DNA of 64,000 bases, taken from the NCBI RefSeq assembly GCF_000186365.1, contig NC_014961.1, positions 558,001 to 622,000 on the forward strand, written 5' to 3'. The number at the start of each line of letters is the position of its first letter. Positions within the stretch are counted from its first letter, which is position 1. The stretch is from Desulfurococcus mucosus DSM 2162 (GTDB taxonomy: Archaea; Thermoproteota; Thermoprotei_A; Sulfolobales; Desulfurococcaceae). Under the pieces are notes generated by a model. It had not been told where the DNA came from. It worked only from the letters and a program-made list of their open reading frames with translations, and ran no database searches. Position numbers and translations under genes: made by a program. Below, one piece after another: positions 41,920 through 50,909 of this stretch.

Positions 41920-42816
41920 TCACACGTAGTCCAGGTAATAACCCCACTGGAAAACAGGGTCTCCGCCGAGTAGCCGCGACACGTAATCCCTGCACCCAGC
42001 CGCCCTATCAGCGATCTGGCTACAGTTGTCTCTGCAGAGCAGGGTTACAAGGGGTTTATCGACTTGATCCACCTGTAGTGTTACAACCCTACCGCTGTAG
42101 TCGTGGTCCAGTGCCTCGGGGAGGCATAGTTCATCTCCGGGTCCCTCCACACGCACCCCATCGCCCTTTGAAAAGTACCCTTCCACGGCACGCTTCACCC
42201 CTTGCTTCATATATGGGTCGTCGACGTGTAACGGGTCGTGTAGCTCTATGTGTAGCTGGAGCACCTTAGACGCATGCCTAGCCACCCTGGCTGCAACCCT
42301 GCCGACTCCCTCGGCCACCTCAGCCAGTAGACCCGTATCCCTTAGAACCTTGAGGAGAACCTCGTATGTCCTAACCATCCTGGCCTGCCAGGGGTTCTCA
42401 ATGGATCCGGGCACAGCGCTCCTGACCCTGGCTACAGCTTCATAGTAGGAGAGGCCCTTGAAAACAAGGTATGCGGCTGTGACGACACCGCTTCTCCCGA
42501 GCCCGCCTACGCAGTGCACTAGGACTGCCCCGCCTTCACCCACATGGCGCTCTATGAAGAAGCTGGCTCTAAGGAGATCCAGTAGTTCAACCGGGTGGAG
42601 GTCTGGGGTCGGTATGTGAAGTGCTTCGATCCCGTGGTTCTCCAGGGTCTCCAGGTAGTATGGATGCATCTCACGTGCCTCTGGGAGAACCACTACACCG
42701 GTGAAGAGCCTGGCCAACCCCTGGATATCGCTCAGCCTGGGCATAGGGGACTGGGCCAGCTTACCTGGGATCACCCATTTGAAAAACGTGCTCACCACCC
42801 TTTGAACTGATCCCAC
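41920..42816 (-). CDS. Dual-specificity-type protein tyrosine phosphatase
   Basis: A 298-residue protein. The N-terminal ~165 residues are a cysteine phosphatase domain with HCVGGLGRSG (Cys102, Arg108), a candidate general acid Asp72 in TPDLHP, and the substrate-entry LAQSPMPR near residue 20-27. The C-terminal ~130 residues are unfamiliar, contain several cysteines (LLCRDNCSQIADRAAGC) and may be a regulatory or substrate domain. It overlaps thiL by 25 bases. Targets unknown; crenarchaeal tyrosine phosphorylation is widespread. Confidence 0.88.
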   Translation of the reverse strand: MGSVQRVVSTFFKWVIPGKLAQSPMPRLSDIQGLARLFTGVVVLPEAREMHPYYLETLENHGIEALHIPTPDLHPVELLDLLRASFFIERHVGEGGAVLVHCVGGLGRSGVVTAAYLVFKGLSYYEAVARVRSAVPGSIENPWQARMVRTYEVLLKVLRDTGLLAEVAEGVGRVAARVARHASKVLQLHIELHDPLHVDDPYMKQGVKRAVEGYFSKGDGVRVEGPGDELCLPEALDHDYSGRVVTLQVDQVDKPLVTLLCRDNCSQIADRAAGCRDYVSRLLGGDPVFQWGYYLDYV

Positions 42817-43772
42817 CTGGGTGGCGATGCCTTAACACCATCTATATATATTCCTGGCGGCGACTCAACAACCTCTCCTACCACAGTGTAGGGAACCCCA
42901 TAGTACTCGAGCTCCTTGACGACGGTGCTGAGGCCTCCTCCATCCACCACCAGTACCACGCCGTACTCTTCGCCTCCAGCGAGCACATGCCTCCATATGC
43001 AGCTTGTTTCACCCCTACAGTACTCGTCGAGCTCGGGCGGGTGTAACGGGGGCTTCTTGAGGGCTATGCCGTGCCCGCTGAGCGCTGAGATATGCTGGAG
43101 CGTGTACCCTAGCCCATCGCTTACATCCATCGATGCATGTATGAACCTGTATGTGGACATTATAACGTGGGCAACCTCCACTCTTACACTGGTTCTCCTG
43201 GAAGCCTTCACAACCCACTCCAATTCACCGGCCTTCTCTACGCCGTGCAGTGCAACGAACCCCATTCCACCGTAGAGTCCTGTGACCACTACTGTGTCAC
43301 CCGGCTTTGCACCACGCCTGCTTGGGGGGCGCTTGCATGTCGTGAACCCTATCACTGAGACAGCTATCCAGGGATCACCGCCCTCATTGGTGTCGCCTCC
43401 AGTGATCCTCACCCCGTAGTGTTCCCCTGCCTCCCTGAGCCCTGTGGCAAGCTCCTCGACCTCCTCGATGCTTGCATCACGGCTTAGCCCGAGCCCCACC
43501 ATTGCAACACTGGGTAACCCGCCCTTGGAGACAATATCGCTCACCGCCCCTGTCAACGCCATCCATCCAATGTCCCGCCATGTCCTCCAGGGCAACATGA
43601 GTGAACGCACCCTGTACGCGTCCATTGAATATATGATCCTGGGGCCCCTTGGCAGCATATCTCTGGCGTCGTCAGGATGGCCCAAGTTCTCTCCGAGGGA
43701 GGGGGGAGAGATCAATCTACCGGCTATGAGATCCACTACTGCGTCCTCGCCTAGTTCACCTAGAGTAGTCAT
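42792..43772 (-). CDS. thiL: Thiamine-monophosphate kinase
   Basis: Phosphorylates thiamine monophosphate to the active diphosphate. A 326-residue PurM-like fold with HPDDARDM (32-39), the dimer-site block WMALTGAVSDIVSKGG, RITGGDTNEGG, MDVSDGLGYTL and LAGGEEYGVVLV, all family hallmarks. It is the first gene of the thiL-phosphatase pair. A TATA-like stretch lies in the 67-base gap shared with the divergent flippase gene. Confidence 0.95.
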   Translation of the reverse strand: MTTLGELGEDAVVDLIAGRLISPPSLGENLGHPDDARDMLPRGPRIIYSMDAYRVRSLMLPWRTWRDIGWMALTGAVSDIVSKGGLPSVAMVGLGLSRDASIEEVEELATGLREAGEHYGVRITGGDTNEGGDPWIAVSVIGFTTCKRPPSRRGAKPGDTVVVTGLYGGMGFVALHGVEKAGELEWVVKASRRTSVRVEVAHVIMSTYRFIHASMDVSDGLGYTLQHISALSGHGIALKKPPLHPPELDEYCRGETSCIWRHVLAGGEEYGVVLVVDGGGLSTVVKELEYYGVPYTVVGEVVESPPGIYIDGVKASPPRWDQFKGW

Positions 43773-43839
43773 TCAACCACCGCTTCAACCACATTGTTTT
43801 TATCCCTGGCAAGGGGTATTTAGTTGATTCCAGGTCAAG

Positions 43840-45411
43840 GTGACCTTCTTGAGCAGCGGGGACAGCGAGTTCGCTGGCACAGCGACGCAGGCGGTCTTAT
43901 ATGGTGCGTCAACGATCACCCAGATAATCCTCCAGGTTGCAACCATGATGATCGTCTCGAGGAGTCTGGGTCCCTCAAACTACGGGGTCTACACGCTTGC
44001 ACTCCTCCCTTCAACAATACTGTCCATTTTCTCCGACCCGGGTGTTACATCATCGATGCTTAGATATATTTCCGTCGCGAAGGCTAAGGGGGATGAATGC
44101 GGTGTCGCAGAGTCCTACAGGGTTTCACTCCTCATACTGTCACTTGTCAACGCCATGCTACTCGTCGCAATAGTGTTGCTCCCGGAAGAGCTCGGGGCAT
44201 GGTTAGCGCAGAGGGAGGGTTTAGGCGAGCTCATCCTGGCAACTGCACCATACCCGCTTGCAACAACCATCTATGGTGCTGTGCTCACATACTACGCTGG
44301 CGTCGAGAAAGCCGCCTTGAGAAGCATCCTTCAGCTGCTTGCACCGGCTCTGAGACTAATCCTGGTCTCCCTTGCACTCATGCTTGGCTCATCGGTTCAC
44401 GGAGTTATAGCGGCGCATGTAGCAACATATGTCGTGATGGCTGTGACAGGCCTAGCTGTCTCGCTCAGGGAGCTAAGGGGTTTTGAACCATGCAAAGGGG
44501 GCTTCGACTTAAAGGGATTCCTGTCGCTTGCCCTATCAATATATATGATCGGGCTCGCCGGCGCAGTGGTTGGAAGGATAGTGGGCTTCCTAGTGGCGTA
44601 TTCGACGAGCAGCATGGGGGAGCAGGGTGACTTCATGGTGGGGAACTACAATGCCGCGAACGCGTTCCTTGGTGCAGTTGCATCAATACTGGGCTCCCTT
44701 ACTGTTCCATTAACGCCTCTCCTAGCGAAGAAGCTCAACGATAACCAGGCTGGTGAAGCAAGCACCCTGATGATCAATGTGCTTACAGCTCTCACGATAC
44801 CTGTCGCCATGTACCTCGTCTCATTCGCCGACGCAATAATCTACTCGGTGTACGGCAGGAGCTATGCTCTAGCACCCTTGTTCTTCAGCTATATGTCTAT
44901 AAGCCTGCTCGCATGGCCCCTGCAGGCGGTGTATGGGAGCCTCTACTGGGTTCTCAACGACAGGAAGCCTCTCGCAGTATACGGGCTCCTCTTAATGGCG
45001 ACCGGGCTCGCAACCTCCCTGCCGCTATCCACCGTGATGGGTTTAAAGGGAGTAGCGATAGCGCAGGGGCTCTACCCCTTGATCTCCTCAACTGTGCTAG
45101 CATACTATGGGTACTCAAGGTACCGTGTGAGACTCAATAAAAGCGGGGCCGCCGTGATACTAGTGTTATCCCTAACTCTCTCACAGCTGGCAAGGCTTGC
45201 AACCCTCCGCATACCCATGTATCTAGCACAGGCAGTAGTGGGCTTCGTAATATATACAGTACTGTTCACCGCTGCCGCCGGGCTCCTCAAGGCGATAGAT
45301 GAGGCAGAGCTAAGCCTGCTCGACACGCTATCCAGGAGAACCCCTGTTATAGGCCCACTGCTCTCACTCCTCGTGAAGCTATACAGGAGGACCGCTGCAC
45401 TCACACGTTAA
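43840..45411 (+). CDS. Lipid-linked oligosaccharide flippase-like protein (MATE/Wzx fold)
   Basis: A 523-residue polytopic protein with 12 to 14 hydrophobic helices. It starts with QAVLYGASTITQIILQVATMMIVSRSLGPSNYGVYTLALL in consecutive helices, the standard opening of polysaccharide biosynthesis flippases. ADAIIYSVYGRSY and LIMAMG-type internal repeats support two half-domains. It likely moves lipid-linked glycans for S-layer or surface protein N-glycosylation. GTG 43840 and TTG 43849 (GGTGACC upstream) are candidate starts. It ends overlapping the unknown gene on the other strand by 4 bases. Confidence 0.85.
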   Translation: MTFLSSGDSEFAGTATQAVLYGASTITQIILQVATMMIVSRSLGPSNYGVYTLALLPSTILSIFSDPGVTSSMLRYISVAKAKGDECGVAESYRVSLLILSLVNAMLLVAIVLLPEELGAWLAQREGLGELILATAPYPLATTIYGAVLTYYAGVEKAALRSILQLLAPALRLILVSLALMLGSSVHGVIAAHVATYVVMAVTGLAVSLRELRGFEPCKGGFDLKGFLSLALSIYMIGLAGAVVGRIVGFLVAYSTSSMGEQGDFMVGNYNAANAFLGAVASILGSLTVPLTPLLAKKLNDNQAGEASTLMINVLTALTIPVAMYLVSFADAIIYSVYGRSYALAPLFFSYMSISLLAWPLQAVYGSLYWVLNDRKPLAVYGLLLMATGLATSLPLSTVMGLKGVAIAQGLYPLISSTVLAYYGYSRYRVRLNKSGAAVILVLSLTLSQLARLATLRIPMYLAQAVVGFVIYTVLFTAAAGLLKAIDEAELSLLDTLSRRTPVIGPLLSLLVKLYRRTAALTR

Positions 45412-46067
45412 GCATGCTCCTGAAGCCTGCCGCCGAGAAGCCTCAGGATCCGGGGTAAATCCCTGGCAGCCTCCACGGCTGCATCTGGCTCAGCCCTCAT
45501 CGTGGCTAGTACAGCGTTCTCCTCGGGAATACATGATATCCTGATGTATTTCCCCCCGCTATTCATCAGTGTATTGACGAGTATATCCCTGTCTTCTTCA
45601 CGTTCATAGTACACGTGGTAGCTCCTCCCCTGATACTCCACAACCGTGTTCCGTAATCCTTCAACACTGATGTGATCCCGCTTCAATAGCTTAAGCCACC
45701 CCTCTAACACTAGGTGGCACCTCCTAGGCTTAACCCTGGCATCCTTGACCAGTATGTCAAGCCTATCTATTCTGGCCGTGAGAAACCTGGCCACCGGGTA
45801 GTAGAGTAGGCTGTGCCTCGGCATCATCAACAGCATTGAGTAAGCCCTTCTCCCACCACTGGAGTCCAGCTTGTACTCGGCTTTAAACCCCACGAGATAC
45901 CCGAGTATCACGTAGTTCTTGTCAACAGGCTTAAACCCCTCCTCCAGGGCGGCGACTATCTCACGCATCAACCACAGCATTCTTCTCCTCCAGTAGTAGT
46001 ACCACACAACCATGGCTGCCGCTAGAATGGATAAAGCGAGCAATGCAAGCACATCAGCGAACTCCAT
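45408..46067 (-). CDS. Membrane-anchored cytoplasmic protein, unknown
   Basis: A 219-residue protein with one N-terminal membrane anchor (about 5-26, followed by WRRRM, so the rest faces the cytoplasm) and a soluble alpha/beta domain. Segments such as YKLDSSGGRRAYSMLLMMPR and CHLVLEGWLKLLKRD are not familiar. Similar anchored proteins are common in Desulfurococcales. Convergent with the flippase. Confidence 0.6.
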   Translation of the reverse strand: MEFADVLALLALSILAAAMVVWYYYWRRRMLWLMREIVAALEEGFKPVDKNYVILGYLVGFKAEYKLDSSGGRRAYSMLLMMPRHSLLYYPVARFLTARIDRLDILVKDARVKPRRCHLVLEGWLKLLKRDHISVEGLRNTVVEYQGRSYHVYYEREEDRDILVNTLMNSGGKYIRISCIPEENAVLATMRAEPDAAVEAARDLPRILRLLGGRLQEHA

Positions 46068-46278
46068 GCAACCACCATCGTGAACAATGCGTCCCGGGGC
46101 TAAATAACCTTAGATCTAAACCGGCTCCACAGTTATGGGAACGTGATCCCGGCTATGACACTAGGTACGCCTTGGGCTCCATAAGTGTAACAATAGTATC
46201 TACCTGTACCCACATGTATCAAGCATTCATAAAAACTTATAAACTAGCGCCTTGATACTTTGAGCAGGGTTGAGTATT

Positions 46279-46530
46279 ATGAGGTCGTCTGAAGCACTAG
46301 GTGCAGTAATAACCATTATTGGAGTGATAATGTTCTTCTGGGGACTTGCAGCAGGAGCAATGTATGGGAAAATAGATGGGGTGAATTCAGCAATATTCAT
46401 AAACTCCTTATACCCTCTCCTGCTTGGTCCATGGCTGTGGTTCGGCGAGGTACCGTCAGCGTTAAGGAGGTTTGTTGAGGCGAAAATAGAGAAGTCGGCT
46501 CTTGAGAAAGCTGGGAGGGGTGGCGCCTGA
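46279..46530 (+). CDS. Small membrane protein, putative CstA partner
   Basis: An 83-residue protein with two hydrophobic helices (about 8-30 and 40-58) and a charged amphipathic C-terminal helix. It ends at the A shared with the cstA ATG (TGATGG), so the two are translationally coupled. CTTATAAAC about 35 bases upstream is a likely TATA box. In bacteria CstA-type pyruvate or peptide transporters need a small partner such as YbdD/YjiX; this protein is unrelated by eye but sits in an equivalent position. The ATG at 46279 is preferred to TTG 46270. Confidence 0.72.
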   Translation: MRSSEALGAVITIIGVIMFFWGLAAGAMYGKIDGVNSAIFINSLYPLLLGPWLWFGEVPSALRRFVEAKIEKSALEKAGRGGA

Positions 46531-48347
46531 TGGATGTCATCGCGTTAGAGGTAATACTCATAGTTGTAGCCGTATACGGGGTCTCATACTATCTTTACGG
46601 TAAGAAAGTGTTGGAGGCCAGGGTTGTCCGTGCCGATGGAAGACGCCTAACCCCTGCCGTCGAAAAGTTCGATGGAGTAGACTATGCACCCGCCAATAAA
46701 TGGGTGTTGTTCGGCCATCACTTCGCATCCATCGCAGGCGCAGGCCCGATAATAGGTCCTGCCACAGCACTAGCATGGGGATGGGGCCTTCCATTAGTAT
46801 GGGTGTTGTTCGGCAACATATTCATAGGGGCTGTACACGACTACCTCTCGTTAATGGCGAGCGTGAGGCATGGAGGCTTATCCGTGATGTCCATAAGCGA
46901 GAAGACCATGGGTAGGAAGGCTAAGTACATATTCCTAGCATATGTGTGGTTCGCGTTAATCCTAGTGCTCGCCGCCTTCCTCAGCGTGGCATCCAACACC
47001 TACATAGGTACGCCTGAGGCCTCCACGATGACGTGGATCTTCATGCCTCTCGCACTGTTCTTCGGCATATTAGTATACAGGTTCGGGCTAAGCGTATGGA
47101 AGGCTACGGCAGTGGCCTTGATCCTCGAGTTAATAGGATTCATTTACTCGCTGAACCACCCGCTGATAGCAGACTACGGTAGTTGGGTTGCAGTGCTAAC
47201 CATATACTCCTTCCTAGCCGCTGCACTACCAGTATGGTACCTCCTGCAGCCAAGGGATTACTTGAACGCCTACATGCTGTGGGCATTCGTGGGGACAGCT
47301 GTACTAGGAGGGTTGATGGTTGCCGGAACCCCCTTAAACACCAAGTTCCTCTACATAAACTGGGCGGCTCCAGGCAGCGTCGTCGGCGCTATTGGAGATG
47401 CCGCGAAGTCTAATTTCGCCTGGTTCTGGCCGTTCGTGCCGCTCACGATAGCGTGCGGCGCTCTCTCAGGCTTCCACTCGGTTGTAGCCTCCGGCACATC
47501 CTCGAAGCAGCTTGCAAACGAGCTGGACGCGCTCCTTGTAGGGTATGGAGGTATGCTTACAGAGGGCGCTGTCTCATCGCTCGCCGTACTCCTACCTGCC
47601 GCAATAGTCTTCGATCTCACCGCATTCCAGCAGACCGCTGGGATACCAGCTGACACCCTGTTGAAGCTCGGCATAAACACCACTAGTACACCCACGCTCC
47701 TTAAACTAGGTGCACAGCCCAGGTTCGTGACAGCCTATGGTCTCACCCAGGCCCTGGCGTGGAGCAAGCTTGGAGCAGACTTTGCAAGCGTCTACAAGGT
47801 TTTCAAGGTCTTCGCGGCCACGGCACTCACAGCATTCGTGGTCACAACTCTTGACACAGCTAATAGGCTGGCTAGATTCGCATGGGTCGAGTTCTTCGAT
47901 TGGGTTAAACCGAAGAGTCCATCACTCCACAAGGTGTTAACCAACAGATGGCTCGCCTCGCTTATACCGGTACTGGCCGGCTACATGCTGGCTATCCCAC
48001 AAATATCGGATCCCTTGAACCCCGGTAAATACATATATGCATACCAGGTTGTATGGCCAGCGTTCGCTGGCACAAACCAGCTTCTAGCGGCAATAGCATT
48101 GCTCTCCGTCGCACTCTGGGCCTGGCACGAGCAGAAGGTGCGTGGAGGAATAGCATGGCTGATACTGATACCAGCAGGCTTCCTCTGGCTCACCGTCACC
48201 CTAGCGCTAGCTCTCTGGCTATACTATGTCGTCCCCTCGCTGCCACCACTATATGTTACGGCACTGGGAGGAATAGTCGCGATATCCCTGGCATTAGACA
48301 TATTATTGATGGTATTCTTCATACGTGGATTAATGAAGAAGACTTAA
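46530..48347 (+). CDS. cstA: Carbon starvation protein CstA-type transporter
   Basis: A 605-residue transporter with about 16 membrane helices. FDGVDYAPANKWVLFGHHFASIAGAGPIIGPA is the family signature near residue 50-80, followed by GNIFIGAVHDYLSLMASVRHGG and a later WPAFAGTNQLLAAIALL. CstA proteins import pyruvate or small peptides. It is coupled to the small membrane protein upstream. A short T run follows the gene (about 48357-48361), possibly a transcript end. Confidence 0.93.
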   Translation: MDVIALEVILIVVAVYGVSYYLYGKKVLEARVVRADGRRLTPAVEKFDGVDYAPANKWVLFGHHFASIAGAGPIIGPATALAWGWGLPLVWVLFGNIFIGAVHDYLSLMASVRHGGLSVMSISEKTMGRKAKYIFLAYVWFALILVLAAFLSVASNTYIGTPEASTMTWIFMPLALFFGILVYRFGLSVWKATAVALILELIGFIYSLNHPLIADYGSWVAVLTIYSFLAAALPVWYLLQPRDYLNAYMLWAFVGTAVLGGLMVAGTPLNTKFLYINWAAPGSVVGAIGDAAKSNFAWFWPFVPLTIACGALSGFHSVVASGTSSKQLANELDALLVGYGGMLTEGAVSSLAVLLPAAIVFDLTAFQQTAGIPADTLLKLGINTTSTPTLLKLGAQPRFVTAYGLTQALAWSKLGADFASVYKVFKVFAATALTAFVVTTLDTANRLARFAWVEFFDWVKPKSPSLHKVLTNRWLASLIPVLAGYMLAIPQISDPLNPGKYIYAYQVVWPAFAGTNQLLAAIALLSVALWAWHEQKVRGGIAWLILIPAGFLWLTVTLALALWLYYVVPSLPPLYVTALGGIVAISLALDILLMVFFIRGLMKKT

Positions 48348-48379
48348 GCCCAATGCTTTTTCCCCTTCCCTCATAGGGG

Positions 48380-48682
48380 GTGAACACTATACTCAGGCCA
48401 CTTAGTAGGCTCCTAGAGGGGTTAAAGCAGTTCATACTTGGAGTTAAGGCTTCAATGATCGAGAACGCTGTGGGATCGCTGGAGCTCGAGTACGCTGAGC
48501 TGGAGTCGGTGTTCCTTATCATGGTGATGGGCTCCCTAGCAGGATTGATCCCGGTGCCCCCTGCGATAGCGGTTGACATCCTCCCATTGCTCCGTGATGA
48601 AATAGCATTCTTCGAGGATAGGGCGTATAGGGGCAACGATGTCATAGGCGACCTCTTCTCAGCCATGGGGGGTGAATGGTAG
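48380..48682 (+). CDS. Small protein coupled to the ArsA-type ATPase
   Basis: A 100-residue protein of mainly helices with one moderately hydrophobic segment (about 46-66, VFLIMVMGSLAGLIPVPPAIAV) flanked by acidic helices. Not recognised. It overlaps the ATPase gene by 7 bases, so a joint role is likely: a tail-anchor-like or adaptor subunit is conceivable. The GTG start is the first in frame. Confidence 0.65.
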   Translation: MNTILRPLSRLLEGLKQFILGVKASMIENAVGSLELEYAELESVFLIMVMGSLAGLIPVPPAIAVDILPLLRDEIAFFEDRAYRGNDVIGDLFSAMGGEW

Positions 48683-49656
48683 TGTTCACAGAGTACCTGG
48701 GGATCCTGGGGAAGCCACATACCTTCATAGCGCTGGGGAAAGGAGGGGTCGGGAAGACAACCACTGCGATAGCACTGGCCCTGGAGCTCTCGAGGATTGG
48801 GAGAACCCTGCTAGCCAGCTTCGACCCAGCTAAACACCTATTGAAATATCTTGAGCTACCGGAGGCGGGGAGAATACATTCGAGGAACCCTTTCCACGCA
48901 TATCAATTCGACCTCGAGCAGGCCACTGGGAAGCTATTGAAGGAGTTAAGAGGGAACCTGGAGAGCCTGGCCCCATCACTGAAGGTTCTGAACGCTGAGA
49001 GCGTGTTGAAGGCCGCGAGATACACTCCGGGACTTGAGGAGGATGCAATAATCCGCGAGCTCTCCAGGCTCTACGGGCTCACCGATTACGATTATCTCGT
49101 TGTAGACATGCCTCCTACGGGGCTAGCCATACGCGTTCTCATGCTTCCCGAGCTCTACACCTCATGGCTCGACGGCCTGATAGATGTGCGTTCAAGGATC
49201 CTATCATTGAAATACACCATTGGAAGAGTCAGGGGGATTAGGCAAGAGGTAAGCGACCCCGTGTTGAATAGGCTCATAGAGCTCAGGAACATGTATTCAG
49301 GCCTCTACACTAACCTGAAGAACCCGGAGAGGACGAGCTTCATAATAGTCGCAAACCCGGAGCCGCTTCCCCTCTACGAGATGAAGGAGATCACCAGGGC
49401 TCTCGCAGAATCCCTCGATGCGAGACCAAGGCTGCTCGTCATGAATAAGGTGGTTAACGGCATGGTGCGTCAAGCAGAGTACTTAGAGGCCCTTAGGGAT
49501 TACTGTGAGATACCGTTTCCACACGCATGCATACCCCTCCTAGAGAAACCTCCCTCAACCATCAGAGATGTTGAAGCACTCTGTGAAAAAGTCTACGACT
49601 GCTGCAGGGTCTATGGGTACTCTCATCAAGCCGGTGCTCCAGTGTTAAAGGATTAG
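48676..49656 (+). CDS. ArsA/Get3-family ATPase
   Basis: A 326-residue deviant-Walker ATPase. GKGGVGKTT (21-29) carries the signature lysine, ASFDPAKH (about 48-55) is switch-like, VVDMPPTG (about 143-150) is switch II, and VMNKVV binds the base. Archaeal members resemble Get3, which delivers tail-anchored membrane proteins; an arsenite pump is unlikely because no ArsB is near. GGGGGGTGA lies directly before the ATG. Two C-terminal cysteines (DYCEIPFPHAC, DCC) are not in the usual Get3 CxxC arrangement. Confidence 0.85.
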   Translation: MVVFTEYLGILGKPHTFIALGKGGVGKTTTAIALALELSRIGRTLLASFDPAKHLLKYLELPEAGRIHSRNPFHAYQFDLEQATGKLLKELRGNLESLAPSLKVLNAESVLKAARYTPGLEEDAIIRELSRLYGLTDYDYLVVDMPPTGLAIRVLMLPELYTSWLDGLIDVRSRILSLKYTIGRVRGIRQEVSDPVLNRLIELRNMYSGLYTNLKNPERTSFIIVANPEPLPLYEMKEITRALAESLDARPRLLVMNKVVNGMVRQAEYLEALRDYCEIPFPHACIPLLEKPPSTIRDVEALCEKVYDCCRVYGYSHQAGAPVLKD

Positions 49657-50906
49657 AAGAGGTGGACCCTCACCAGGTCCCCCTTCTCGAAGCCTTCAAC
49701 GTTCTCCGGTATCACTATGTAGCCTTGGCTTTTGAGGAGGCTTGACAACACGCCGCTCCCCCTCAGCATGTAGGGTTCTGCGACAAGCATGTCGCCGGCG
49801 TCTCTCAGCGATACCCTTATATAGCTCCTGTAGCCAACAGTGTTAGGTGTTCTACGGGCAAGCCTTGCATATACCACGGGCCTCTCGAGGTTGCCTAGCC
49901 CAAGCCATTTTTTGAAAGCAGGCATCAGTATTGCCTCATACCCGGTCCATGCCGCGACAGGGTACCCGGAGAGGTTGAGCACCGGCTTGCCTTCAACCAA
50001 TGTGAGAGTGGTTGGCCTCCCCGGCCTCATCCTGACACCGCGAAAGACAGTTCTACCTACGCCTGCCAAGGCATCTATCAATACGTCGCCCTCGCTGACG
50101 CCTGTTCCACCAGTTGTGACCACGAGATCGTTCTCGGAAACCGCTTCAACCACAGCATCCCCTATTACGGCTGGGTCATCTGGGAACACACCATAGTATC
50201 TTACATCAATGAACCCTGTGCTCCGGAGGAGGGCTGCGATGAGTCTCGCCGAAGAGTTGTATACAATGGTGGGGCACTCTGAGTCGACACCGGGCTCACA
50301 CACCTCGCTCCCCGTCGTTAAAACACCCACCTTGATCCTCCTGTAGACCCATACTTTGTCGACACCTATGCTGGATAGGGCTGCTACATGCAGGGGTCCC
50401 AGCAGGGTCCCCTTGGCTACGATCACCTCCCCGCTTGAAAAGTCCTCGCCCCTCCTGGACACGTTCTGGCCGGGTGACACCGGCTTGAAAACCGTAACCC
50501 TGCTACCACTGGCTTCAACGTCTTCATCCATGACGACGGCATCTGCTCCGCACGGGATAGGGGAGCCTGTGTGAACCCTCACGGCCTCACCCCGCTCAAG
50601 GCATTCGCTAGGCGGCTTATCGCTTGGTGAAACCACGCCTTTCAACGCGAGCTCGACGGGACTGTATATTGAGGCGTTGACGACGTCGCCCGCGTAGACT
50701 GCGTAGCCGTCTACAGCACTTCTATTGAATGGCGGGACATCAACACCAGCAGTGACATCACTCGCCGCTATCCTGCCCAACGCGTTGAGAACTCTTTCCT
50801 CGACAACCTCCAGTTCCATCGTCCTCTTGAAGACGTCTGCCAGCAGTGCAACCGCATCATCAACGCTTATGAGCGTGGAGAGCCTTCTACTGGTCAAGCA
50901 CACCAC
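49653..50906 (-). CDS. moeA: Molybdopterin molybdenumtransferase MoeA
   Basis: Inserts molybdate or tungstate into molybdopterin. A 417-residue protein with domain I PPFNRSAVDGYAV (about 59-71) and MDEDVEASG, a MoaB-like domain with VVTTGGTGVSEGDVL (about 242-256), and a C-terminal beta domain. The tungsten pterin enzyme at 54396 is a likely client. It is the last gene of argS-transporter-moeA on the minus strand, starting 3 bases after the transporter stop. Confidence 0.94.
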   Translation of the reverse strand: MVCLTSRRLSTLISVDDAVALLADVFKRTMELEVVEERVLNALGRIAASDVTAGVDVPPFNRSAVDGYAVYAGDVVNASIYSPVELALKGVVSPSDKPPSECLERGEAVRVHTGSPIPCGADAVVMDEDVEASGSRVTVFKPVSPGQNVSRRGEDFSSGEVIVAKGTLLGPLHVAALSSIGVDKVWVYRRIKVGVLTTGSEVCEPGVDSECPTIVYNSSARLIAALLRSTGFIDVRYYGVFPDDPAVIGDAVVEAVSENDLVVTTGGTGVSEGDVLIDALAGVGRTVFRGVRMRPGRPTTLTLVEGKPVLNLSGYPVAAWTGYEAILMPAFKKWLGLGNLERPVVYARLARRTPNTVGYRSYIRVSLRDAGDMLVAEPYMLRGSGVLSSLLKSQGYIVIPENVEGFEKGDLVRVHLF

Positions 50907-50909
50907 CAG

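Noticed and set aside
48676-49656. Arsenite efflux ATPase
   Set aside because: No ArsB-type pump or ArsR regulator nearby and a single ATPase domain, which fits Get3-type function better.
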